This document shows positions 22,490 through 32,787 of a stretch of 64,000 nt of DNA, in pieces. The stretch comes from Cycas panzhihuaensis (Eukaryota; Cycadophyta), in assembly GCA_023213395.1 (NCBI GenBank), contig CM041465.1, positions 120,349,741-120,413,740 on the forward strand, in the 5' to 3' direction. Every line of letters starts with the position of its first letter. Position 1 is the stretch's first letter. The translations under genes and the position numbers were made by a program. A model generated the notes under the pieces. The model was not told the origin of the DNA, searched no databases, and was given only the letters and a program-made list of their open reading frames with translations.

Positions 22490-23205
22490 TTCTCCTCATG
22501 GCGGTTGGTTGTAGGGATCTTGACGACGATGGCGTTAGCTTTATCAAAATCTTCCTTTGAGGATGCTACTTGTGCTCAGAGGTCCCAAGGCCAAGACAAA
22601 TTTTGCCATCCCTTGTGATGATCAGAATGCTAGCTAAAGTAGAACCGTTGAATCGTTAAGTGGTCCAAAGTATTGCAATATGAAGAAAAGCATAGATTTG
22701 AATGGCGGTGGCAGAGGAAGATTCTCGGCCATCTCAGCTACCATCAAGACTCTTTGCCGTTATGTCTGTCTCTGGAGGAGGCACGAGATGGTATTTTTAG
22801 CATATGGGGGAAAGCCAAGAACCGTCGGGGTCGTTCGCCTGACGATGAATGGGACGAGGACTAGGAGGACTTCTATAGAAGATACAGTAATGGCCACCCT
22901 AGGAGATTCGATCTCGACTATAATGATGGCCTTATTGGCATTTCTAGGATGTCTAGTCATGATCATCCTGAGCTTTTTAACGAGGATAACACCAGAGTCC
23001 CACTCAAACAGGTTCCTTATGGCCGCTTCAGGGTGTTAATTTTAACCGAGGGAGAAAAAGGTTATCGGTTGTGAGCATCATGGTAGGACATAATTATGCC
23101 CAGGCCATGACCGAGGGTTTCCACACCACAAAAGGAACCAAAAACATCGTAGAAGCCTACAACATCACAGTATAAACAATGGACAATGAATGATCGCTGA
23201 CGCTG
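22490..23205 (+). other. Unidentified GC-richer segment with coding-like composition
   Basis: It lies directly left of the plus-strand RT, where integrase would be expected, yet shows no copia motif. Frames contain MALALSKSSFEDATCAQ near 22530 and, near 22860-22990, a Tyr/Arg/Asp-rich stretch (RRYSNGHPRRFDLDYNDG). All are interrupted. It could be a captured host-gene fragment or sequence from the rearrangement. I do not recognise it. Confidence 0.3.
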
Positions 23206-23211
23206 GATCTG

Positions 23212-24358
23212 ATATTGATAATCCTTCAGATACCAGGTGAACTTATGCCCAAAAATTACATGCTAACTATGCCTTAATGGCCAAAATCATGGACAATAAT
23301 GATCTTAAAACCTTTAAACAAGCTAGTAACAATCCTGTATGGCAAGAAGTTATGCAAACTGAATTCGATGCTTTAATTAAGAATTCAACTTGGGATCTCA
23401 TACCGCTCCCACCAGGGAAAAATGTAGTTGACTGTAAATGGGTTTATAGAATAAAATACAACTCAACATGCGCAGTTGAAAAATATAAAGCTCGCTTAGT
23501 TGCAAAAGGATTTTTTTAAATTGATGGTATAGATTACAACGAAACCATTGCCCCTGTTACAAAGATGAATACGATTAAAATAATTATTACTTTAGTAACC
23601 AAGTTTGGTTGGGAAATCCATCAAATGGATGTAAAGAGTGCATTTCTGAATGATGATCTTAAAGAAGAAATTTACATGTCTCAACCACCTAGGTTTATTG
23701 ATAATCCTAATTTAGTTTATAAACTAAAGAAATCTATTTATGGATTAAAACAAGCTCCTCGAGCTTGGTACACTAAAGTTAACAATTATCTAATTGAAAT
23801 TGGATACACTAGATGTATTAGTGATCCAAATCTTTATTTTAAACATGAAAATAAAAATATTACTATTTTAATCCTGTATGTTGATGATATCATAATCACT
23901 CGATTATCAACTAATAACATTTATCATTTAAAATCTACTTTAATGAATAAATTCGAAATGACTGATCTAGATCTCCTACATTATTTTCTTGGATTACAAA
24001 TTTATCAACATGATTAAAAAATCACTATATCCCAACCTAAATATATTTTAGACTTAATTCAACAGTTTAACATTGAAAATGCTAAACCCGTCTCTAATCT
24101 GTTACAATCAAGAGTAAAATTATCTACTGATTATTCATCACCTTTATATGATCCTACATTATATAGACAACTAATTGGTAGGATTATTTATTTAACTCAT
24201 ACCCACCTTTATATATCCTATGCTGTCGCTTTATGTTCACATTATATGCAACAGCCACATGAAACATATTGGAAAGCTGCTAAATGTATATTACGATATC
24301 TTAAGAACACTATTTTTTATGGTCTAACTTATAATTTTTACAGTAAACCTCTAACTTT
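23212..24358 (+). pseudogene. OC reverse transcriptase (interrupted by E1)
   Basis: One frame runs from the integrase tail (GSDIDNPSDTR) through the [44 protein letters not shown] (near 23620), [11 protein letters not shown] (near 23740), LYVDDIIIT with intact YVDD at 23877-23888, and LHYFLGLQI. Stops are at 23517 and 24015. The protein would copy the element RNA to DNA. Translation breaks at 24358 where E1 is inserted and resumes at 32788. Removing E1 plus one ACTTT restores the reading phase exactly. It is the best preserved part of OC. Confidence 0.85.
24354..24358. repeat. E1 target-site duplication, left
   Basis: ACTTT here is repeated at 32783-32787, directly after the E1 3' LTR. Confidence 0.9.
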
Positions 24359-24690
24359 TGTTGGGAATAATCCCAATATTTGTGCACCAGAGCGCTTAGG
24401 GCCCCTCAAAGCCGCCTTTGAGGGCCCCTAGGGCACCTTGAGCCGTTCAATAGCCGCTCGGACCGACCACTCATTTGAGGTACGTATCACCGTTATTTAT
24501 TTTAATATTTTTTTAAACTAACCTTAATTGTTATACAGCTAGGGTGATGGCGCAGGCGCCTCCCAATTCTCTATTTAAGGGTTGGGAATACCTCCCTAGT
24601 GTTTATTAACACCGCCATTCTATTGGAAATTGCCATTGTACTCAAGATGAGAACGTCGTGATGTCCTGCTCTGCTCCTCCGGCTCCATCA
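24359..24690 (+). repeat. E1 5' LTR
   Basis: It begins TGTTGGGAATAATCCCAA (inverted repeat at the tip). It contains a GC-rich 14-bp hairpin (24398-24429), a TATA-like TATTTAAG (24572-24579) and the hairpin AGTGTT-TATT-AACACC 26 bp after it (24598-24613). It ends GGCTCCATCA. Confidence 0.95.
24572..24613 (+). promoter_or_regulatory. E1 LTR TATA-like box and start-site hairpin
   Basis: TATTTAAG is followed 26 bp later by a 6-bp-stem, 4-nt-loop inverted repeat. Plant RNA polymerase II usually starts about 30 bp after TATA, so the hairpin would lie at or next to the 5' end of the transcript. The same spacing is seen at 32664-32705, 34930-34971 and 52953-52994. No expression evidence is available. 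Confidence 0.5.
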
Positions 24691-24692
24691 TT

Positions 24693-24705
24693 TGGTATCA
24701 GAGCC
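24693..24705 (+). other. E1 primer binding site
   Basis: TGGTATCAGAGCC lies two bases after the LTR and matches the 3' end of plant initiator tRNA-Met, which primes minus-strand DNA synthesis in copia elements. Confidence 0.9.
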
Positions 24706-27700
24706 ACGGTGATACTATTGTCTATTTTCTGGTTTTAGTTGCTCAATCGTCTGGCGAAACATATCTATATGACTGCTCGTTGAGATTCTGGCGAGCTCAC
24801 CTATTCGCTGGAGAAGACGGATCTGAATTTCATCCACCGTGAAGGAAGTTCTCCCGCTCAGAAGTTTGCACTCCATACGGGAACCAGGTTCTTCGTTTCC
24901 TTTTATTTTTTTTAACATATAAATAAATAAATGTTTTGATATACGCCTTTTACTTTGTACTTTGATCTTCTGTACTGGATTAATAGCTGTCTTCATATTC
25001 ATTATCTATTTTTTCATATATTATCTCTACCATTATATTATTCATTACTTGCTTTATACCTGTTGTCTCTGTGCATCCTCCCGTTGTTATTGCATTGATT
25101 TGGCCCCCATTTCCATCTCCGTTGGCCGGTTGCATTAGCCATACATTGTCCATTTTTTTGTATTTGCTCTCAGCTTAAGATCACCTTCTGTTCTTCAGAC
25201 CTCTGCGTCTCCATCGCCCCTCTATTCCTCGCTCCATCTGGCCTCTGCGCCTCACCTATCCTGAGCTATTTTTGCATGCATATTCCTCGCCCTGCAAATC
25301 TTGCGTCCTTTTTGTGCATCTCCTTTCTGCTCTCCGTCTCACTCTGAGAAGCCATATCGCCTCGCCCCATCCGTTCCTGCGCTGTATCGCGTTAAGAAGC
25401 GCCTCGCGCCTCTCCGTGCATATCCCTTCTGTCTGGACTGCCCGTCTGTGCATTCCGTTCAGTCTGGACTGCCATATCCCTTCCGTCTGGACTGCCCCGC
25501 GTAGCTAAGGGTGCCGCTGGGATTTATTAATTTATGTTCGACATTTATTCGTTTGCCCTATATTGGTTTAAATTTATATTCATTTAACGTTTATTATTCA
25601 TTGCATTTAATTTTTCGTTCATTAAATCGCCACGGACTGTTCTGTTGATTGGTTATAAATCGGACTGTTCTGTTGATTAATTATAAATCGCCTTTGGACT
25701 GTTCCGTTGATTGATTATAAATCGAACTGTTCTGTTGATTGATTATAAATCGCCTTTGTGCATTGTTGAAACCCCATTTATTGTGCGTTCATATTAATAA
25801 TTGTGCGTTGGCATATTAATCGCCGCCTTCATATTCATATGTTATATATATTTGCATATTGCTTTTGCGTTGGCATATTGATCACATTACATTTGTTATA
25901 TATTTGCGTTGGCATATTGCTTTTGATTACCTTTATTTTATATATAGCGCAGCATTTATATATTAAGTTGTACTTTTTAACTCGACGAGTGAGTTCACCC
26001 TCCTGGCATCAGAGGTTTTCATTATCGGCGGTCTTGGGTTCAATCCCATTTCGGTCCCTCTTGAACATTTTTAAGAAGTATTTTTTAATTTTAAACCTTA
26101 TTTTTTTTCAAAAATTTTATTTTTTATAGAGTTATTGGTGCTTTTGTGGCCATAACTTCTCTCTGGCTCATCGGTTTCAGACGAAACCTACGCCAATAGA
26201 TCAAAAATTTTTTGTACATCGATTTCGACTGGTCATAAGACCAATTCGGTGCCAATTTGACCTTGTTTCGACCATTTTAACATTAGTCTTTCAAAATTTC
26301 AGCAATTTTCGCATTTTTAACAAAATCGGTTTTAGAATTGGCTGTCATTTATTTCTGGTAAACTGTTTTGTGCCCAAATTTTCTCTATAGTGACGTTGTA
26401 TAGACTCTAATACCCACTTTTTACTTTAATTTTTTGAGTTCATCTTCACTGATATTTTAATCGTAGAAATAAGAAATTTAGTTGTTTTTGCCTGTTTTAT
26501 AATATTCTCCACAAAGACACTTGTTACATTTTTTACTATAACTTTTACATTTTTTATCAGATTTCAATTCTGTCAGCTTTGTTGAGAAGCTGACTCATTT
26601 CTCTTCATTTGACATATTTTTCTATATATTTTGACACATTTTTCTTATATTTCAAATCAGTCAAAGTTGAGGTATCCTATTGGCCTAAATCTACTGTTTT
26701 TTACATATTCTTTTAATATATTTTTCAAAAATTCTCAATTGGAAGAACATTGATTACTTCATAAATAATATTTGGTCCTTTGTTCAACTTTTTCTAAAGG
26801 TTAATTAGTATTTTTATGTAATTTTTGCCTACCCCGCTTCTTTTAGGCTCCGTAAAGAGGTCCATATCTTTACATTATTCAAATTGTGATTTATTGGTAC
26901 CCATTTTCAAAACCGTTTATTTCATTGGATTCACACCTCATCAATCTACATATTGGTAAAATTTTAAGCTATTCTGACATTATTCAATATAGTTTTCAAT
27001 CTGTTAAAGTTGAGCATATACATACATCTTAACAAGCTTGTCTTCTTTCAATTTTTTTAAAGAAAATTCTAGTTTATATTTCATTGTTTACTCAAAGTTT
27101 CTGCTTGATCTTTCTACAAGTATTCTACATTGTTTTGAACCAGCATTTGTTTATAAGGCAATATATATTTTTTTCTCAAAGAAAAGTTGTTCTCACATAA
27201 AAAGTTTTTTTTACATTGAAGATTTATATTACTCATTTAAGAAATTGGCATCTTTTGAAAACTATTTATTCTCAAAAGGTTATTTCAAGTCTTGTATAAG
27301 TGAAAAGTTAGTTTTTTTAAGGTTGTTTTCAAACGCATCATTACTTTCTTATTAATCATTATACTTTTGTATCAAAGTTGTTGAAAAATATCATCTTTCT
27401 TGCACTTATAAAAGGAAAATTGCATTTCTTTTCAAAGGCATATTACATTTGTTTGAAGGACATTATTTTTTGAAAAAAAAATAAAAGAGTTTTTGTAAAA
27501 GTTTTCATTTCATCTTGCTTAGAGCATTTTTTTTGTTATCAAAGGAATTTTTCTTTTTCTAAGCAAGACCACATTGCTAAATAGATTAGTTTCCACATTA
27601 AATAAGATAATTCTGAATTGAACCACACTTTTTCCGGCAAAGATTGTAAGGGGAGCAGTTAGGACCCACGGGTTACCACCACACATGCTAATCGGACTAC

Positions 27701-28203
27701 TCATATTAGATGAGGACAGCCATTAGCTATCAGGTGTATACGGTGGCAGGCTGAGGTGCAAAACCTTTTCATTTCATGGTGTTTGGAGACCAAGGCTAGA
27801 CCTGGAGAGGGTGAGTGCCTTGGTTCGAGAACCTTCACCACTAGATCTGTCGTTAGGCATAAATCTGGCGTAGGTGGACCAACAATTTCGGGGGGTGTCA
27901 AAGCCTTCTTAGCAGTCCACGTACTGAGGTATATAGAGCCTAGCGCTCCGTACCGGTATAAAGGGTCCTTGTTTTGCCATCTGTGGGCAGGCGCCATTGT
28001 GAATAATAGCAGAAGGTTGCCCAGAGAAATATAAACTTAGAGCCTAGTAGCCTTTCTAGGTCCTAGTTCATTTGTTCAAACTTTGGAAAACCTTGGGATA
28101 TATATTTAGAAACAATTTCTTTCATTTAAGTTCTTTCAAATTTTCTACATTCAAATATTTTTTGTTATTGCATTTATCACATTTCATACAACTTTAATTT
28201 AAA
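24706..28203 (+). other. E1 long untranslated leader
   Basis: About 3.5 kb separates the primer site from the gag start, far more than the few hundred bases common in copia elements. There is no credible protein in it. It contains three copies of a CTTCYGTCTGGACTGCC-type unit (25428-25498), four copies of a unit with GGACTGTTCTGTTGATT (25633-25757), repeated GCGTTGGCATATT (25804-25920), tRNA-promoter-like boxes (26004-26047), and the conserved structured block before gag (27640-28060). The E2 leader has the same length once its insertions are removed. Confidence 0.75.
27640..28060 (+). ncRNA. Conserved leader block with predicted pseudoknot (E1 copy)
   Basis: Three segments are nearly identical in E2: 27788-27826 versus 48086-48124 (one change in 39), 27841-27877 versus 48140-48176, and 27910-27933 versus 48209-48232, with the same spacing to within one base. 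ACCAAGGC (27789-27796) pairs with GCCTTGGT (27817-27824). The loop sequence GGTGAG (27810-27815) can pair with TTCACC (27834-27839), giving an H-type pseudoknot. The block lies 416 nt before the gag ATG. It may act in RNA packaging, dimerisation or translation; this is inference. Confidence 0.55.
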
Positions 28204-31200
28204 ATGACGTCTAGTTTTGGGAATATGATTATTCCTAAATTTGATGGAAATAATTTTCTTAACTGGAGTAGGAGGATGAGGCCCATCCTCATAGCAAATG
28301 AAATGTGGGATATAGTAAGAACCAGTTACAATGACTTAGGATCAAATCCAACTGATACTGAAAAAGCTACATACAAAGAAAATGTCAAAAAAGATAATGA
28401 AGCCTTAGCCCTTATTTTTTGCGCTTTGGAAGATCATGTTTTCCCACGAGTTAGTGAATCCATTAAGTCCAAAGAGGCTTGGGATACTTTACAGCTTATA
28501 TACGAAGGGGCTGTGTCCTCTAAACTACAAAACTTAAGAAGCAAGTTCGAAAATTTATGTATAATGCCTCATGAATCAATAACTAAATTTATGACCAAGA
28601 TTCAAGATATAGTTAACCAAATAAGGTCCCTTGGGGATACCTTAACTGAATAAAAAGTAGTTGAATGAATCCTTCAATGTGTAGGAGCCATTAGATGCTT
28701 TGAAATGGTAGCTACTAGTATTAGTGTATCTAAAGACCTAAGTACCCTCAAAATAGAACAACTTACTGCTATGCTCATATCCATAGAAGAGCAACAAGCT
28801 GCCAAGGAAACCTTAGAACATGCCTTTGCTACAAAGGCCAACATTCAACCTAACCCTCAAGATGGCACCTCAAAACAAAACGAATCCCCTCTAAGGAGAA
28901 AAGATGAAAACCCTAGAAATGAAACTAGACAAAATCCTCCACGATACCAAGCTCCTCATAATAGACAAGGACGACCCCCACAACATGAAAACTCTCCAAG
29001 ACATTCGAACACTCAAAGAAACCCAAACCAACGAAGACAAGTTGAAAATCATTCTTGTTGTCCACATTATCATGGGAACCCATAACCTTCTAGAACACCT
29101 CAAAACTATCGTGACCAACCAAGAAATAATCATATTCAATTCTATGAGGAAAGGGGGAGACTTCTCAACTTTGATCGCTCTCCACCAAGGAATCAAAATC
29201 TTAGTTATGGAAAAAGAGATCAACTATATTGCACTTATTGTCGTAGAAATGGTCACACTGAAGATAAGTGTTTTTCAAAACATGGACCACCCTCTAGAGG
29301 ACATGTGTTAAATACATCAGAATCTAAAATCAACAATAGGTTATTTCTATCTAGTTTTTCAGCCCTAGAAGAAGAAGACGACAGTTGGTACATTGATTCC
29401 GGTTGTTCCACCCACATGACCCATAAAGAACAGTTATTTTAAACTTTGGATACAAATAAGAAAGGGTCTATTATGTTTGGAGATAACACCTCTCACGAAT
29501 CGATTGGAAAAGGTAACATTACTTTATTGACTGATAGTGGTGAATATAAATATTTAAATGATGTTCTATACGTCCCTACTTTAAGGAAAAATTTACTATC
29601 GGTAGGACAGATGTTGGGACAAGATTATAAAATAATCTTTGACAACGGCGAATGTGTCATTAAAGACAAACGACAAAATGAAGCTATTGTTGCTAGGGGT
29701 ATCATGACTAAAGATCGTTTATTTAAACTTACTATCACCCCCTTAGATACATATGCCCTTAGAACTACAACTACTATGGATAGTGACCTATGGCATCGAC
29801 GTTTCGGTCATCTTAATTATACAAGTTTAGCCCTTATGAACAAATTAGATATGGTTAATGGCTTGCCCCCTATTGATGTTAATAAAGAGCTGTGTGAGGG
29901 ATGCCTTCTTGGAAAACAACATAAAGAAAGTTTTCCAGACTTTAGCCATCGGGCATCTGCCCCTCTTCAACTTGTATACACAGATATTTGTGGCCCAATG
30001 GCCACTCCCTCCTTGGCAGGTGCCAAATATTTCCTTACATTTATTGATGACTTTACAAGAAAGACTTGGGTGTTCTTTCTCAAATACAAATCTGATGCTT
30101 TTGACCACTTTGTTGACTTCAAAACTTTCGTTGAGCGACAAAGTGGATATCATATCCTCTCCTTAAGATCATATAATGGGGGAGAATTTACCTCTAATAT
30201 CTTCAAGGATTCTCAGATCCAACATGGGATTAAGCGACAACATACCAACCCCTACACCCCACAATAAAATGGTGTAGCTGAAAGGAAAAATAGAACTATC
30301 GTAGAAATGGCACGTTGTATGCTTAAAGATAAAAACTTAGGCCATGAATTTTGGGCTGAAGCAGTCCATACCGCAGTCTACTTACTTAATCGATGTTCCA
30401 CAAAATCCATTAGGGGGAAGACACCAGAAGAAGCATGGACAGGTTATAAACCTAGTATCCGTCACCTTAAGGTATTTGGCTGTTTAGCCTATGCCCACAT
30501 TCGAGACCAAAGAAGAACCAAATTAGATGATCATAGTGTAAAATGTATCTTTATTGGATATAGTGAATCGTCAAAATCTTACAAAGTTTATGATCCCAAA
30601 TCCCGAAAAGTTATACTGAGTAGAGACGTCAAATTTCAAGAAGACACCTACTATCAAAATAACCACAAACAACAAAAGGACATTACCATTAAGTTTAATG
30701 CATCAAATACATCTAAATATGTGCCTCCTATGTGGAGAAATTCTCTGGAAACCACTAGGGAAACAACATCACCTCAACCACCATCACAACCCCTACCCAA
30801 ATGGGTTCAACGCAACCATGACTTAGGAAATATATTAGATAACAATCAAAGATCTACACGTTCACACAAAGTTAACTTTGCTCTAATGAGTAAGTTACTT
30901 GAAAGTCATGAGCCTCAAACCTTTGATGAGGCTAATCAACATGAGTGCTGGCAAAAAGCCATGCAAGAGGAATATAAATCTATCGTTAAAAATGATACTT
31001 GGGAACTTGTAGACTTACCACCAAGAAAGAAAGCCATTGGAACCAAATGGGTCTATAAGACTAAGTTCCACTCTGATGGATCAATTGATAAATATAAAGC
31101 TCGTTTAGTTGCAAAAGGATATGCCCAAAGAGAAGGCATAGACTATACTGAAACATTTGCCCCAGTTGCTAGAATAGAATCAGTTCGCATGATAATAAGT

Positions 31201-32430
31201 TTAGCCACCCAAATGGGTTGGCCTGTTTATCAAATGGATGTAAAAAGTGCTTTCTTAAATGGTTATATCCAAGAAGATATCTACGTCTCTCAACCCCTCG
31301 ATTTTGAAGTCAGGGGGGAAGAAAACAAAGTGTACAAGTTAAAGAAAGTATTATATGGTCTAAAACAAGCACCTAGGGCTTGGTATTCCAAATATAGACA
31401 CATATCTTAAAGATCAAGGGTTTGAAAGATCTCAAGCAGATCCAAACCTATACACCAAAATTAAAGGAAATTCGATATTGATCGTAGGACTTTACGTGGC
31501 GACTTAATTTATCTGAAATGACTCCCAACTTTTAAGTCAATTTAAAGAAGCTATGTGTAAGGAATTTGAAATAGCGGACTTAGGTCTTATGCACTACTTC
31601 CTAGGATTGGAAGTGTGGCAAGATAAACAAGGAATATTTATCTCTCAACGTAAATATATATTAGACCTTCTACAAAGATTTAATATGACAAACTGTAAAC
31701 CATTGTCAATACCAGCAGAAATTGGAATTAAACTCTCTAAGACAGATGACTCAACTTCAGTTGATCCCACTCACTATAGACAGCTGATTGGTAGCCTACT
31801 TTATTTGACCTCTACTCAACCCGATATAACATATTCCGTAAGTGTTGTGTCTAGATTTATGCAGGATCCAAAGACATCTCATTGGCAAGCTGCTAAAAGA
31901 ATCCTCAGATACCTTAAAGGGACTTCAGACTTTGGGTTATACTATAAACCTACATCCGAGTTTCAGTTAACTGGTTATACAGATTCAGATTGGGCTAGTG
32001 ATATTGATGATAGAAAATCTACCTCAGGTTATGCATTTAGTATGGGATCGTGACGGTAGCTTGGAGTACAAAGAAACAAAATACCGTTTCCTTATCTACA
32101 ACTGAAGCAGAATATAAAGCCGCAGTGTTAGGAGCCTGTGAATCAATCTGGTTAAGAAGACTCTTCTGAGATTTTCAAATTAAGCAATGAGGTCCCACTA
32201 AAATTTGGTGTGATAATCAGAGTGCTATTCAAATGACAAAAAATCCAGTATTCTACGGCAGAACAAAGCACATTGAAACTCAATACCACTTCATTCGGGA
32301 ACTTGTACAAGCAGAAGAGATAGAGTTGACTTATTATAGCACCGAAGATCAGACAGCGGATATTTTTACAAAGGCCTTGGGAGAAATCAAGTTTGAGAAA
32401 TTCAGAGATGATTTAGGAGTCATATACATT
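28204..32430 (+). pseudogene. E1 gag-pol polyprotein, inactivated
   Basis: From ATG at 28204 one frame runs gag (MTSSFGNMIIPKFDGNNFLNW), an intact CCHC knuckle (CTYCRRNGHTEDKC, 29230-29271), protease DSG (WYIDSGCSTHM near 29380), HHCC zinc region (LWHRRFGHLNY ... CEGCLLGK), integrase core (TDICGP, FIDDF, NGGEF; TPQ then stop then NGVAERKN), the [19 protein letters not shown] and [12 protein letters not shown] motifs, and RNase H (STTEAEYKAAV, IWCDNQSAIQM, DIFTKAL). Stops at 28651, 28666, 29083, 29440 and 30265 fall where Gln or Arg is expected. Frameshifts occur near 31393, within the YVDD box (31492-31503) and near 32050, so RT is dead. Confidence 0.9.
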
Positions 32431-32447
32431 GGGCTTATAAGGGAGAA
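32431..32447 (+). other. E1 polypurine tract
   Basis: GGGCTTATAAGGGAGAA abuts the 3' LTR. The counterpart in E2 (52715-52732) and E0 (5890-5903) is similar. It would prime plus-strand DNA synthesis. Confidence 0.8.
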
Positions 32448-32782
32448 TGTTGGGAATAATCCCAATGTTCGTGCACCAGAGCGCTTAGGGCCCCTCAAAG
32501 CCGCCTTTGAGGGCCCCTAGGACACCTTGAGCCGTTCAATAGCCGCTCGGACCGACCACTCATTTGAGGTACGTATCACCGTTATTTATTTTAATGTTTT
32601 TTTAAACTAACCTTAATTGTTGTGCAGCTAGGGTGATGGTGCCCGACGCCTCCCCGAATTCTCTATTTAAGGGTTGGGAATATCTCCCTGGTGTTTATTA
32701 ACACCGCCATTCTATTGGAAATTGCCGTTGTACTCAAGATGAGAACGTCGTGATGTCCTGCTCTGCTCCTCCGGCTCCATCA
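32448..32782 (+). repeat. E1 3' LTR
   Basis: It carries the same landmarks as the 5' copy: tip palindrome, GC hairpin (32487-32518), TATTTAAG (32664-32671) and a perfect GGTGTT-TATT-AACACC (32690-32705). It is followed by ACTTT. Confidence 0.95.
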
Positions 32783-32787
32783 ACTTT

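Larger units (their letters stand above)
24359..32782 (+). mobile_element. E1: full-length Ty1/copia retrotransposon
   Basis: It has two LTRs (24359-24690, 332 bp; 32448-32782, 335 bp), each starting TG and ending CA, a perfect 5-bp target duplication (ACTTT), an initiator-tRNA-Met primer site (24693-24705) and a polypurine tract (32431-32447). A leader of about 3.5 kb comes before one gag-pol frame in the order gag, protease, integrase, RT, RNase H. The LTRs differ by about ten transitions plus one small indel cluster, roughly 4 percent, so it is much younger than E2 and E3. Five in-frame stops and at least three frameshifts inactivate gag-pol. Confidence 0.95.

Noticed and set aside
25272-25508. 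Overlapping frames of 65-78 codons in the E1 leader
   Set aside because: They coincide with the GTCTGGACTGCC tandem repeat and occur on both strands; composition, not coding, explains them.
26004-26060. A complete tRNA gene in the E1 leader
   Set aside because: The boxes look tRNA-like, but no acceptor stem or full T-arm can be folded, so only a promoter-like relic is claimed.
27701-28034. Frames of 98 and 92 codons within the conserved leader block
   Set aside because: The E2 counterpart does not keep either frame, while the base-paired segments are kept, so an RNA role fits better than a protein.
28891-29311. Alternative frames of 110 and 135 codons over E1 gag
   Set aside because: They overlap the gag zinc-knuckle frame, which carries the family motifs; these are shadows.
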